Of a stretch of 64,000 nucleotides of DNA, positions 9,474 through 17,705 are shown piece by piece. Position numbers and translations under genes: made by a program. This stretch comes from Peptoniphilaceae bacterium (GTDB lineage: Bacteria > Bacillota > Clostridia > Tissierellales > Peptoniphilaceae). Below the pieces are notes generated by a model, which was given only the letters and a program-made list of their open reading frames with translations, had not been told where the DNA came from and searched no databases. The stretch's first letter is position 1, and the number at the start of each line of letters is the position of its first letter. The stretch lies in contig CAJUSY010000023.1 of assembly GCA_910589545.1 (NCBI GenBank), forward strand, positions 150,855 through 214,854, written 5' to 3'.

Positions 9474-9649
9474 AATAAAAGCTCGTAACTAAGCGAGTCA
9501 TCTGGAGAAAATTGTGTCAAATTCAACCGAAGAAATTCGTTAAAAAATCTCATTGTCTGAGTGCGTAGCACGAGTTTGAGATTTTAGAATTTCGAGGTTA
9601 GAATTTGCCAATTTTCGTAAGCCAGACGATGCGTGTTACGACTTTTATT
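9474..9649. repeat. Palindromic element, copy C3
   Basis: The outer arm AATAAAAGCTCGTAACTAAGC matches AATAAAAGTCGTAACACGC of the opposite end better than in C1 or C2, which suggests this copy is closest to the original. Confidence 0.7.
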
Positions 9650-9737
9650 CCGTATCTTGGTGCAGCGACAAATTCACTCGCCCGTGTGTTCGTGCAAATC
9701 GGTTTTCTGATTTTACTTCGAATAGATACCGTCTTTG

Positions 9738-9774
9738 CAACAAAAATAGGCAAGCTTTCTCTCGCCTGCCTATT
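9738..9774 (-). terminator. Rho-independent terminator of clpB
   Basis: Minus-strand stem AATAGGCAGGC / GCTTGCCTATT (11 bp, one G-U) is followed by TTTTTG, just after the clpB stop. Confidence 0.85.
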
Positions 9775-9784
9775 CTCTTAAAAT

Positions 9785-12370
9785 CTATTTCTTTTTGATT
9801 CCCAATTCGCCATCTGCATTTGTAATAACCACTGTATCTTTGTCAGTTACAGTTCCTTTTATCAATTCACGTCCGAGTTTTGTCTCAACGTTGGATTCGA
9901 TAAATCTCTTAACTGGTCTTGCACCATACAACACATCGTATGCTTTGTCGATAATCAAATCTTCTGCAGATGCGTCGATTTCGATGGTGATTTGTCTGTC
10001 TTCCAATTGTTTTTGTAACAATAAAACTTGTTTTTCGATAATCTTGTAGATATCACCTTTTGTCAATGGTTTGAACATTACGATATCGTCAATTCTGTTT
10101 AAAAATTCTGGTTTGAATCTCGATTTCAATTCGTCCATTACAGAATTTCTGCTTTCATCAGAAATATTTCCACTGTCGTCAATTCCTTCAATCAAATCCA
10201 TTGATCCAATGTTACTTGTCATAATGATGATCGTGTTTTTGAAATCGACAGTTCTACCTTTGTTGTCTGTCAAACGTCCGTCATCCAAAACTTGCAACAA
10301 AATGTTGAACACATCTGGATGCGCTTTTTCGATTTCGTCAAACAAAATCACTGAGTATGGTTTTCTTCTGACAGCTTCAGTTAGTTGACCACCTTCATCG
10401 TATCCAACATATCCTGGAGGAGCTCCCACAAGTCTACTTACTGCGTGTTTTTCCATATATTCTGACATATCGATACGAATCAAATTCTTTTCGTCATCAA
10501 ACATATTTTCGGTCAAAGCTTTTGCAAGTTCTGTCTTACCAACACCAGTTGGTCCAAGGAATATAAATGAACCGATTGGTCTGTTGAGTGATTTCAAACC
10601 GCTTCTAGCTCTGATGATTGCATCAGTCACAGCAGTTACAGCTTCATCTTGACCCACAACTCTCTTGTGTAACAACTTGTCCATGTTCAAAATCTTGTCA
10701 CGTTCTGTTTCCACCAATTTTGTCACAGGAATTGAAGTCCATTTGCTTACAACTTCTGCGATTTCATCTTCAGTTACGCTTTCTTTTATGATAGAATTGT
10801 CGTCTTCGTCCATTTTTTTGTTCAATTCTTCAAGCTTGTTTTCAAGTTCGACCAATTTCCCGTATTTAAGCTCTGATAATTTTTCAAAATCGTATTTTCT
10901 TTGAGCTTCTTCCATTTCGTGTTTAACGGCTTCAATTTCCGATTTTGTATCCTTGATTTCATCGACCTTGGATTTTTGTTGAGTCCATTCCATATACATC
11001 GCATCAAACTCGTTTTTAGTATCTTGCAATTCTTTTTCCAAATTTTCGAGTCTGATCTTGCTCATTTCATCGTCTTCTTTGTTCAAAGCAGCGCGTTCGA
11101 TTTCAAGTTGCAATATTTTTCTCTTAGTTTCGTCGATGCTTTCAGGCATAGAATCTATCTCAGTTCTAACCATCGCACTTGCTTCGTCCATCAAATCAAT
11201 AGCCTTGTCTGGCAAAAATCTGTCAGTAATATATCTGTCCGACAAAGTTGCCGCAGCGATTACCGCGTTGTCAGTGATTTTAATTCCATGATAAATCTCG
11301 TATTTGTCCTTGATACCACGCAATATCGAAATCGTGTCTTCTACTGAAGGCTCTTCAACCAAAACTTTTTGGAATCTTCTTTCCAATGCGCCATCTGTTT
11401 CGATGTATTTTCTGTATTCGTCCAAAGTTGTAGCGCCGATTGTTCTGATTTCCCCTCTTGCAAGCATTGGCTTCAACAAGTTCGCAGCATCCATCGCACC
11501 TTCTGATTTTCCGGCTCCAACCAAAGTGTGGATTTCGTCGATAAACATAATGATTTTACCGTCAGATTCAGCCACTTCTTTCAACACAGCCTTCAATCTT
11601 TCTTCGAACTCACCTCTGAATTTCGCACCGGCAATCAAACTTCCCATGTCCAATGCGAAGATAGATTTGTTCCTCAAAGTTTCTGGAACATCATCGTTGA
11701 CAATCCTAAGCGCCAAGCCCTCCACAATCGCAGTCTTACCAACACCAGGTTGACCAATCAACACTGGATTGTTCTTAGTTCTACGGCTCAAAATCCTCAC
11801 GCTGTGTCTGATTTCATCGTCACGACCAATAACTGGGTCAAGCTTCCCTTCCTTCGCCAAATCAGTCAAGTTACGACCGTATTTTGCCAACACATCAGTA
11901 GTATCTTCTGGATTATCAGAATCTACCTTTTGATTGCCCCTCAAATCTTTCAAATTAGATGCAAAATTTTGCTTGTTGACATTAAAATCCTTCAACAAAA
12001 CAGCACTAACAGTGTTTTTTTCTCCTAAAATACTCATAAAAATATGTTCCACTGAAACGAAACTGTCGCCCATGGCCTTTGCTTCGTCTTCTGCTTTCAA
12101 CAAAATCCTTTGAAAAGCAGTGCTTGGGTACACACTCGATTGACTGTCGTTTTTAGGTAGAGAATCTATCTTTTGATTAAAAGCGCTGACAACTTTTTTG
12201 TAATCTGCGCCAAGTTTTTGAATAGTCTTAGCAACTATCGAATCCGAATCCGATAAAAGCGCATAACTCAAATGAACATCCGTTACTTCCGGATTGCCCA
12301 ATTTTATCGCAGAGTTTTGCGCATCTTGAATCGCTTGAACGGATTTTTGTGTGAATTTATTTAAATCCAT
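9785..12370 (-). CDS. clpB: ATP-dependent chaperone ClpB
   Basis: 861-residue Hsp100 disaggregase that pulls proteins out of aggregates together with DnaK/DnaJ. Domains in order: Clp N-domain (residues 1-145), first AAA+ module with GQPGVGKT and IDEIHTLVGAG, a long charged coiled-coil middle domain (about 405-525) that separates ClpB from the shorter ClpC/E proteins, and second AAA+ module with GPTGVGKTE and RIDMSEYMEKH. AGGAGG precedes the ATG. It follows cbpA by 18 bases, so they form a heat-shock operon, with a CtsR-type operator upstream of cbpA. Confidence 0.97.
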   Translation of the reverse strand: MDLNKFTQKSVQAIQDAQNSAIKLGNPEVTDVHLSYALLSDSDSIVAKTIQKLGADYKKVVSAFNQKIDSLPKNDSQSSVYPSTAFQRILLKAEDEAKAMGDSFVSVEHIFMSILGEKNTVSAVLLKDFNVNKQNFASNLKDLRGNQKVDSDNPEDTTDVLAKYGRNLTDLAKEGKLDPVIGRDDEIRHSVRILSRRTKNNPVLIGQPGVGKTAIVEGLALRIVNDDVPETLRNKSIFALDMGSLIAGAKFRGEFEERLKAVLKEVAESDGKIIMFIDEIHTLVGAGKSEGAMDAANLLKPMLARGEIRTIGATTLDEYRKYIETDGALERRFQKVLVEEPSVEDTISILRGIKDKYEIYHGIKITDNAVIAAATLSDRYITDRFLPDKAIDLMDEASAMVRTEIDSMPESIDETKRKILQLEIERAALNKEDDEMSKIRLENLEKELQDTKNEFDAMYMEWTQQKSKVDEIKDTKSEIEAVKHEMEEAQRKYDFEKLSELKYGKLVELENKLEELNKKMDEDDNSIIKESVTEDEIAEVVSKWTSIPVTKLVETERDKILNMDKLLHKRVVGQDEAVTAVTDAIIRARSGLKSLNRPIGSFIFLGPTGVGKTELAKALTENMFDDEKNLIRIDMSEYMEKHAVSRLVGAPPGYVGYDEGGQLTEAVRRKPYSVILFDEIEKAHPDVFNILLQVLDDGRLTDNKGRTVDFKNTIIIMTSNIGSMDLIEGIDDSGNISDESRNSVMDELKSRFKPEFLNRIDDIVMFKPLTKGDIYKIIEKQVLLLQKQLEDRQITIEIDASAEDLIIDKAYDVLYGARPVKRFIESNVETKLGRELIKGTVTDKDTVVITNADGELGIKKK

Positions 12371-12388
12371 AAACCTTACCTCCTAACA

Positions 12389-13333
12389 TTATTCAGAAAT
12401 ATCATATAATTTTTTGTATAATTCTTCTTGTTCTTCATTTAACTTCGTAGGATTTACTATAGAAATTTCAAGGTACAAATCTCCTTTGATACCCTTCATA
12501 TCCACGAATCCCTTGTCCTTAATCCTAATTCTTTGATTAGCCTTGATATTCTTCGGAATTTTGACCTTAATTCTTTCGCCACTGATCGTTTCAACATTAA
12601 TAGATTTGCCAAAATAAGCTTCCCATGGTTTAAGTTCAACCTTCTTGATAATATTGTGATCTTCAAGCTTGTTGTACAAATCAACCAAGTTAATCTTCAC
12701 GTAAATGTCTCCGTCAACGCCGAATTTTTCGCCTTTGACCTTAATCTTCTTACCCGGCAAAATCCCTTTTGGAACCTTCAAATTCAAATTCACACTCTTA
12801 TCTCCAATCATTAGCCCCAATCTTTTTTCTACGCCATTGTAGATGTCAGATAGAGAAACGGAAATATCAGTGTCGTATCTTTGCCTTTGTTGTGATTTCC
12901 TGCCAGAGCCTTTGAATCCTCCGAAAATATCTGAGAATCCACCGCCATTACCTTGTCCACCCGAGAAAAACGCGTTGAAAAAGTCCGAAAATCCTCCTCC
13001 ACCTGTTCCAGTTGTGTAAGTGTAAGAACCAGAATTCTTGCCGAAACCACCAAATCCACCAAAGTTTCCAAAATCGTAAGCATTAGGATCGAAGTTTTGT
13101 CCACCTTGGAAATTATAATTGGATCCGAACATATCGTATTTTTTACGCTTATCTTCGTTTCCCAAAACCTCGTATGCCTCGTTGATTTCCTTAAATTTTT
13201 CTTGTGATTTTTGATCGCCTTTATTCAAATCTGGGTGATATTTCTTGGCGAGTTTCCTGTATGCCTTTTTAATATCTTGAGAACTCGCCTTCTTATCCAC
13301 CCCCAAAACTTTATAATAATCTTTATATTCCAT
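12389..13333 (-). CDS. DnaJ-like co-chaperone without zinc finger (CbpA/type II Hsp40)
   Basis: 314-residue J-protein. The J-domain (residues 4-70) has the HPD motif (KKYHPDLN) needed to stimulate DnaK. A Gly/Phe/Asn-rich stretch (75-150) and two C-terminal substrate-binding subdomains follow. The four CxxCxGxG zinc motifs of DnaJ are absent, so it is of the CbpA type rather than DnaJ proper. It is first in an operon with clpB, consistent with joint disaggregase work. A TTGATT-N17-TATAAT promoter, a CtsR-like operator and a palindrome lie upstream. Confidence 0.9.
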   Translation of the reverse strand: MEYKDYYKVLGVDKKASSQDIKKAYRKLAKKYHPDLNKGDQKSQEKFKEINEAYEVLGNEDKRKKYDMFGSNYNFQGGQNFDPNAYDFGNFGGFGGFGKNSGSYTYTTGTGGGGFSDFFNAFFSGGQGNGGGFSDIFGGFKGSGRKSQQRQRYDTDISVSLSDIYNGVEKRLGLMIGDKSVNLNLKVPKGILPGKKIKVKGEKFGVDGDIYVKINLVDLYNKLEDHNIIKKVELKPWEAYFGKSINVETISGERIKVKIPKNIKANQRIRIKDKGFVDMKGIKGDLYLEISIVNPTKLNEEQEELYKKLYDISE

Positions 13334-13351
13334 AAAATCCTCCCGTTTGTT

Positions 13352-13368
13352 TTTGACTTTCTTTGACC
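13352..13368 (-). promoter_or_regulatory. CtsR-type heat-shock operator
   Basis: On the minus strand GGTCAAA-GAA-AGTCAAA, two heptads separated by three bases, fits the known CtsR operator (R-GTCAAA-NAN-RGTCAAA). It lies immediately downstream of the -10 box, where repressor binding would block transcription of cbpA-clpB. ctsR itself is not in the window. Confidence 0.75.
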
Positions 13369-13376
13369 TTAATATT

Positions 13377-13405
13377 ATTATACACCCTCATGAGTGTATA
13401 ATCAA
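13377..13405 (-). promoter_or_regulatory. Promoter of cbpA-clpB with overlapping palindrome
   Basis: -35 TTGATT (13400-13405), 17-bp spacer, -10 TATAAT (13377-13382). An inverted repeat TTATACAC-N8-GTGTATAA (13378-13401) spans the spacer and overlaps the -10 box, a position suited to a second regulator in addition to CtsR. Confidence 0.75.
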
Positions 13406-13438
13406 TAGTATTTGCAATCTTTGCAATATCTTTGACTT

Positions 13439-14101
13439 TTATATCCATATGGAATGATCCTTGCCACTTCCCACCTCAAAGTGGTATTTTACAATACCCA
13501 AATCCACCTTTGCAGACGGCGCAAACTTAGCCTTCGCCTTCACCTTATCGCCTACCAAAGTCAACATGAATTTTTGTTGATTAATCGCAGTCGGAGCATT
13601 AAGCGCACAATCAACCCCGTCTTTGAACCATTGTGGTGAATCTTCACTCACATTCGACACCTGCTTAGAAAGCTTACTCTTGTGAGAGTAACCCCAATTA
13701 GCAGGAATACCAAAAGCAATCACAATAACCAAATTTTCGTTCGGCTCAATGTATTTTTTAATATTCTTCTTATTATATGTAAGAGCAACCCAGCACGAAC
13801 CCAAGCCCAAATTCATAAGTTCCATCACAAGCTTCTCGCCGTAATATCCACACACCTCGCTCAAATCATTGCCGACACCCTTCATAATCAGAAAATTATT
13901 CACATTTTCAAACTTACCATACTTCGCAAGCTTCGAATTGAACCCTTCCTTATCATCAAACACAGCCTTTATATTCAAACTCGACTCACGATTAAATTCA
14001 TCGACCTTTTCTTCGATAATTTTCTTAACAGAAGAATCAATCTCTTCATCTATGTATTTTCTAACAGAATGTCTCTTATACATCAAATCTAAAATATCCA
14101 C
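13439..14101 (-). CDS. Nitroreductase-family protein
   Basis: 220-residue FMN-dependent nitroreductase-like protein. The N-terminus LMYKRHSVRKYID is the family's substrate and FMN-binding start. LGSCWVAL and VIAFGIP are also family motifs, and the C-terminal half repeats a related fold as in the TM1586-type subgroup (single-chain pseudo-dimers). GTG at 14101 is chosen because GAGGGGG lies seven bases upstream; the longer frame to 14179 has no ribosome site. The physiological substrate is unknown. Confidence 0.8.
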   Translation of the reverse strand: MDILDLMYKRHSVRKYIDEEIDSSVKKIIEEKVDEFNRESSLNIKAVFDDKEGFNSKLAKYGKFENVNNFLIMKGVGNDLSEVCGYYGEKLVMELMNLGLGSCWVALTYNKKNIKKYIEPNENLVIVIAFGIPANWGYSHKSKLSKQVSNVSEDSPQWFKDGVDCALNAPTAINQQKFMLTLVGDKVKAKAKFAPSAKVDLGIVKYHFEVGSGKDHSIWI

Positions 14102-14194
14102 ATAATCCCCCTCATTAAAACATATACTTATTATAATATACCACAAATAGCAAAGTTTCACGCACCACCAAGTATACACTCAAACATTTCCACG

Positions 14195-14221
14195 CAAAAA
14201 ATGGAATCGCACCGACTCCAT
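14195..14221 (-). terminator. Rho-independent terminator of the sigma-like gene
   Basis: Minus-strand stem ATGGAGTCG-gtg-CGATTCCAT (9 bp, one G-U) is followed by TTTTTT. Confidence 0.8.
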
Positions 14222-14253
14222 CTATATAAACCCACCCATTCCACACCCTAATA

Positions 14254-14793
14254 TCAATACATCTTGCGCAAATTCTCTAAAGCCTTGCTTCTCGTATTGT
14301 AGAATGTCGACTGTTTCATATTCAATTCTTTACAAATCTCCTTCGCGCTTTTTTCACGAAGGAAATTCTCGTAAATCACCTTCTGTTGCTTTTCCGGAAG
14401 TTTGCGTACCCTCTCATAAAGCTGTTTAATCTCCAACCTATCCTCAAAATCCTGTTCAATATTCTCACCCGATTCTATCAAATTCATCACCTCTTCACCA
14501 TCCTCAGTCTCATAATTTAACGATTGAATGCTTTTTCTTGGATTCTTCTTCAAATAAAAAAACCTCAACCTCTGCTTCAAATAATAATTAAAAGGCACCC
14601 CCTTCGAATTATCATACTCCAAAATAGCATACATAATCTCAGTCTTACCCTCATCCACAAGCTCATTGAAAATATCCGTCCTATCGTAGTAGTTTTTGAT
14701 ACTGGAAATAATCAACGGCTCAAAAGCCTTGTAAATTCTCTCATCATCTAATATCTTATTATTCACAATATAATCTATCTCATCAAAATTCAT
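14254..14793 (-). CDS. Sigma-70-like transcription factor
   Basis: 179 residues. The N-terminal half resembles sigma region 2 (YKAFEPLIISSIKNYY..., then FNYYLKQRLRFFYLKK). The C-terminal part (about 118-175) resembles region 4, with LPEKQQKVIYENFLREKSAKEICKEL (written here as the span around KSAKEICKEL) and a final helix NTRSKALENLRKMY. It is compact like ECF or phage/competence-type sigma factors. Start 14793 is chosen for its AAGGAG nine bases upstream; a start three codons earlier abuts that site. It is divergent from the ComK-like gene 238 bp away. Which promoters it reads is unknown; competence or stress is plausible from context only. Confidence 0.75.
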   Translation of the reverse strand: MNFDEIDYIVNNKILDDERIYKAFEPLIISSIKNYYDRTDIFNELVDEGKTEIMYAILEYDNSKGVPFNYYLKQRLRFFYLKKNPRKSIQSLNYETEDGEEVMNLIESGENIEQDFEDRLEIKQLYERVRKLPEKQQKVIYENFLREKSAKEICKELNMKQSTFYNTRSKALENLRKMY

Positions 14794-14973
14794 GATTCCC
14801 ATCTCCTTTTTCTCAATTGTACAATCGATGAGAAGATTTTATAAATCAAGAATGAACACCAAAACCACATCAAAATCAGTAGTAATAGCGTGAATTGTAT
14901 GAAATTTTTCCAAAAACCCATTGCCATTCCATGTATTTTTCTGTAATTCATTGTAAATTCAAATCAAAAACGC

Positions 14974-15002
14974 TTGAATAAGAACGTATGTTCTGCTATA
15001 AT
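14974..15002 (+). promoter_or_regulatory. Promoter of the ComK-like gene with a LexA (SOS) box in its spacer
   Basis: -35 TTGAAT (14974-14979), 17-bp spacer, -10 TATAAT (14997-15002). The spacer holds AGAACGTATGTTCT (14981-14994), a perfect inverted repeat matching the Gram-positive LexA/DinR core GAAC-RNRY-GTTC. LexA bound there would prevent polymerase binding until DNA damage. Confidence 0.75.
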
Positions 15003-15031
15003 GAAATTATCATAAAATAAAAGGAGATCTA

Positions 15032-15487
15032 ATGAAACAATTACAAGCAGTTATTCCGATATACGTAGACAATATCGGCAATGCAGTCCAACTTTATTTT
15101 AATGATTTCACCACTATCAATTACTGTTCATTGGATTGTTGTATCAAAAAAATCGCCCGCAACCAATTAATAGACATCACAGAAGCGAAAAAACTCATCA
15201 AAAAATCCTTGAACATAACCAAAAATCCTCCTATTTGTTTTAAAAACGGAACGTACTGCATGATAAAAGTAAGAAAACCAATATCCAAAAACGATGGAAG
15301 CTACGGACTATTCAACATCGACTCCATCGAAGAAATAACAACAGGACACATACTACTCAAAAACTCCACCGAAATTACGACACTAGAATCCAAGAAAAGC
15401 ATCGAAGACAAAATCCAAAAAGCAAAGCTCGCCAGGCTTTTGATAGATGATTATACGACAAACTTGGACATACTCACAGGAAAATAA
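15032..15487 (+). CDS. ComK-like competence transcription factor (putative)
   Basis: 151-residue protein with AAGGAG before the ATG. The middle and C-terminal parts follow the ComK pattern: (K)NPPICFKNGTYCMIKVRKPIS resembles the K-x-PI ... fPT.S block, GSYGLFNIDSIEEI the W-I ... I block, and HILLKNSTEI ... SKKSIEDKIQKAKLARLL the V-F-x-NG ... S ... Q block of PF06338. It is shorter than Bacillus ComK (192) but near the short forms. ComK activates DNA-uptake genes in Bacillus. Here the promoter carries a LexA box, so damage-induced expression is predicted. The match is by eye and could be wrong. A strong terminator follows. Confidence 0.55.
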   Translation: MKQLQAVIPIYVDNIGNAVQLYFNDFTTINYCSLDCCIKKIARNQLIDITEAKKLIKKSLNITKNPPICFKNGTYCMIKVRKPISKNDGSYGLFNIDSIEEITTGHILLKNSTEITTLESKKSIEDKIQKAKLARLLIDDYTTNLDILTGK

Positions 15488-15517
15488 TCGTACAGGAAAA
15501 ACAAATCATAGATTTTT

Positions 15518-15568
15518 AACTGGCCCTTAAAGTTAGTCCTTAAAACTAACTTAGTGAGGTCAGTTTTT
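15518..15568 (+). terminator. Terminator-like double hairpin after the ComK-like gene
   Basis: Inner stem AAGTTAGT/ACTAACTT sits inside an outer stem AACTGGCC/GGTCAGTT (one G-U), followed by TTTTT. Confidence 0.7.
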
Positions 15569-15700
15569 AAGTTATACATTAATTTAATTTTTCTATATTT
15601 AATGTTAATTGTATTATGCATTGCCTTATATCACGTAACAATGGTTACAGAAACCTATATTTCTTATTTGTATAATATAATCAAAAAATGGAGGGATTAC

Positions 15701-16249
15701 ATGTCAAGATTTTTAGGAAAAATTCATTATATAATGTTTGATAAGATAAATTACGTTGATGAAATCACGCGCAAGATGAGTGAGTTGTTGGATGATATTG
15801 ATTTAAAAAATATTGAACGTGGAGCGTTGGAGGATTTGATTGATACGGATAATATTCACGGATGGTTGCAGGTGAGAGTTGGAATTGTCGAGGATAATTT
15901 AGCGAAGGTTTTGAGTGAACTTAAAAAAGAAGAAAAGCTTGAAGATGCTCTTAAAATCGCTTATGATTTTGGTGCTAAGGAGGATTTCTCGGGTGATGCT
16001 TCTGATGCGTTTCAATTTATGTCCGATAAGTTCTTAGACGGTATGCCTTGCGATATGGCGAATTTGCCAGTGGAATCAAATGATGGAGAGTTCCGTTGGA
16101 TTAAGAGAATTGATGTGCATGAACAGTATTACATCTATGAAGAATCTTCTGAAGTTTACGATGAGTTTCGTCGTGCGTGGATGAATGGTTTGTTGAGCGA
16201 TTGTGATTTGAAATACGTCGTGGAAGACGGAGTTAATATTATAAGGTAG
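15701..16249 (+). CDS. Hypothetical protein, 182 residues
   Basis: Not recognised. Start 15701 is chosen because GGAGGG lies seven bases upstream and the protein begins MSRFLGKIHYIMFDKI; the frame extends to 15554 without a ribosome site. It is an acidic soluble protein with alternating helix-like segments (EITRKMSELLDDIDLKNIE; VEDNLAKVLSELKKEEK) and a Trp-containing central motif GWLQVRVGIVEDN. No signal peptide or membrane segment is seen. A ribosome-bound small gene follows about 60 bases later, so they may be co-transcribed. Confidence 0.7.
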   Translation: MSRFLGKIHYIMFDKINYVDEITRKMSELLDDIDLKNIERGALEDLIDTDNIHGWLQVRVGIVEDNLAKVLSELKKEEKLEDALKIAYDFGAKEDFSGDASDAFQFMSDKFLDGMPCDMANLPVESNDGEFRWIKRIDVHEQYYIYEESSEVYDEFRRAWMNGLLSDCDLKYVVEDGVNIIR

Positions 16250-16308
16250 ATTTGTGTGTTTTTGGGTATAAATATATGTAAGATAACAACAATTGTAGGA
16301 GGTATGTT

Positions 16309-16521
16309 ATGTATATTAGAGAAGAAGTACTTAAAAACGCAAATAATAAGGAAAAAGTGTCAGAGATTTTGGAAAATTATTTCAAAACAGATGCAAATTA
16401 CGAAGACGAACACGATCGTGACGAACTTCGCCGCCGTGGCTTTGAAGAATTGAAGTTAATCGGAGAAATCCAAGTTTATCAATTGTTGATGAACTCAGAT
16501 AATGATAGAGCTAAATTATAA
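16309..16521 (+). CDS. Small hypothetical protein, 70 residues
   Basis: Not recognised. AGGAGG lies seven bases before the ATG and a strong terminator follows the stop, so it is probably real. The product is highly charged and helical (KNANNKEKVSEILENYFKT; DELRRRGFEELKLIGEIQVYQLL), with no Cys and no membrane segment. Confidence 0.7.
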   Translation: MYIREEVLKNANNKEKVSEILENYFKTDANYEDEHDRDELRRRGFEELKLIGEIQVYQLLMNSDNDRAKL

Positions 16522-16526
16522 TAATC

Positions 16527-16555
16527 AATCCCTTGTCGTGTGGCAAGGGATTTTT
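16527..16555 (+). terminator. Rho-independent terminator
   Basis: Stem AATCCCTTG/CAAGGGATT with loop TCGTGTGG is followed by TTTTTGTG, ending the two-gene hypothetical unit. Confidence 0.85.
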
Positions 16556-16570
16556 GTGTGTGATTTTATA

Positions 16571-17068
16571 TTAGATTTTCGTTGTTTTTTTCATTCCTTT
16601 TATTGCATTTAGGCATTGAAGTCCGTCAGATTGTTTTGCTCTAGCACCTTCGTATTCTTTTGGTAATAAGCTAAAAAAAGCCTTCCAGAGATTAACATAA
16701 AATGTAATAAATACTATATTTCGGTAAAAACTACCTACATTAGTGGAATGATTGATATCGTAGATAAAAGGAATCATACATGCAAATAAAATGATGTTAA
16801 CAAGTGGCCCCGCTAAAAAGACAATAAAATTTCTCTTGTAATACCAATCTTCATAATCATCATCAAAGTAACATACTCCGTCAGCTAGTGATAAACATAT
16901 TCTAATTCTTTTTGATTTGAATATCTCTTTGCCTCTTCCTGTTTCGATTCTCCATTTTTTTGATTTATATGCTACTCGATATGCAACAGCATGTCCTATC
17001 TCATGCAGAATTTGTGAAACTTGATAAACAAAATAAAATATTACGATTTTCATTAATAAGTTAAGCAT
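16571..17068 (-). CDS. Small M50-like membrane metallopeptidase
   Basis: 165 residues with about four hydrophobic segments. HEIGH (His22-His26) in the first segment is the zinc-binding HExxH of the M50 site-2-protease clan. AGPLVN follows, and LLPKEYEGARAKQSDGLQ supplies the Asp of the third zinc ligand (the LDG position). This is the minimal set for an intramembrane protease. GAGG precedes the ATG. It lies 32 bases after a paralogous gene (17101-17574). The substrate is unknown; such proteins cleave membrane-embedded regulators or pro-peptides. Confidence 0.75.
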   Translation of the reverse strand: MLNLLMKIVIFYFVYQVSQILHEIGHAVAYRVAYKSKKWRIETGRGKEIFKSKRIRICLSLADGVCYFDDDYEDWYYKRNFIVFLAGPLVNIILFACMIPFIYDINHSTNVGSFYRNIVFITFYVNLWKAFFSLLPKEYEGARAKQSDGLQCLNAIKGMKKTTKI

Positions 17069-17100
17069 TATAACCTCAATTATGTAAAATAAAAAACAAA

Positions 17101-17574
17101 TCAGTTTTTAATTATTTCAATTATTCTTCTACCGTCGCTAGGCATATCTCTTTTGTAATAAATTGGCAACAATGTCCAGAAAAGTTGCGCCTGATTAAAT
17201 CGCAACAAAAACTTTATTGATTCTTGAAAAAGATGTGAATATCCAGCTATCATTTTCCCTTCATTTATTGTTAAGGGAATTGTAACAATCAGTACTATTA
17301 AATTAAATAATGGTCCACCTAATGGGATCATTATTTTTTTTAATTTGCTCTGGCTACTATAATATTCCCAATCTAACTGTGGGAGTATTTTCCCAACAAC
17401 AATTATTGGTCTTACAATAAGTCTTTTAGTTTCAAATAAAACCTTCCCAATACCCATATCTATTTTCCAGTCTTTACATTTAAAGAAAATAATACACATT
17501 AAAATATGCCCCATTTCATGGCAGAATGTAAGTCCAATTATTATCACGTATTTAATGATTAACTCAATCATCAT
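17101..17574 (-). CDS. Small M50-like membrane metallopeptidase (paralogue)
   Basis: 157 residues with HEMGH (His19-His23) in the first membrane segment, GGPLFN, and a C-terminal LLPIYYKRDMPSDGRRI with the Asp-Gly zinc-ligand motif. The overall layout is the same as the next gene, and the shared motifs KDWKID/KKWRIE suggest an old tandem duplication. GGAGGAG precedes two adjacent ATG codons; either may start. A TTGACA-N18-TAGAAT promoter lies just upstream. Confidence 0.75.
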   Translation of the reverse strand: MMIELIIKYVIIIGLTFCHEMGHILMCIIFFKCKDWKIDMGIGKVLFETKRLIVRPIIVVGKILPQLDWEYYSSQSKLKKIMIPLGGPLFNLIVLIVTIPLTINEGKMIAGYSHLFQESIKFLLRFNQAQLFWTLLPIYYKRDMPSDGRRIIEIIKN

Positions 17575-17607
17575 CGTCTCCTCCTGAATATTTATGATTA
17601 CGATTTC

Positions 17608-17637
17608 ATTCTACCTCTCCACACTATTTTTTGTCAA
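17608..17637 (-). promoter_or_regulatory. Promoter of the M50-like gene pair
   Basis: -35 TTGACA (17632-17637), 18-bp spacer, -10 TAGAAT (17608-17613), about 35 bases upstream of the ATG. Confidence 0.6.
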
Positions 17638-17705
17638 GCATTTTGTGAAAAAAATATGCATTTAGGGAGTAGATGGTGCATGGTGACTTTCCTTGTCAGT
17701 GAAAT

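Larger units (their letters stand above)
8795..9720. repeat. Array of three C-type elements between galU and clpB
   Basis: This 1.4-kb gene-free stretch (8403-9784) is almost wholly repeats. The unit beginning ATAAGCTTTTAACTAAGCG recurs at 8795 and 9072 (277 bp apart) and in variant form at 9474. After each unit lies the right end of a different (D-type) element, GTTCGTRCAAATCRG. The flanks (CATTATAAAACTTGCCTATTTTT) are duplicated too, so the array grew by tandem duplication. No ORF is supported. Confidence 0.75.

Noticed and set aside
9273..9488. 71-codon frame in the repeat array
   Set aside because: It spans element ends and spacer and is not conserved in the other repeat units.
15554..15700. 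N-terminal membrane segment for the 182-residue protein
   Set aside because: The upstream extension overlaps the terminator of the previous gene and lacks a ribosome site, whereas 15701 has GGAGGG.
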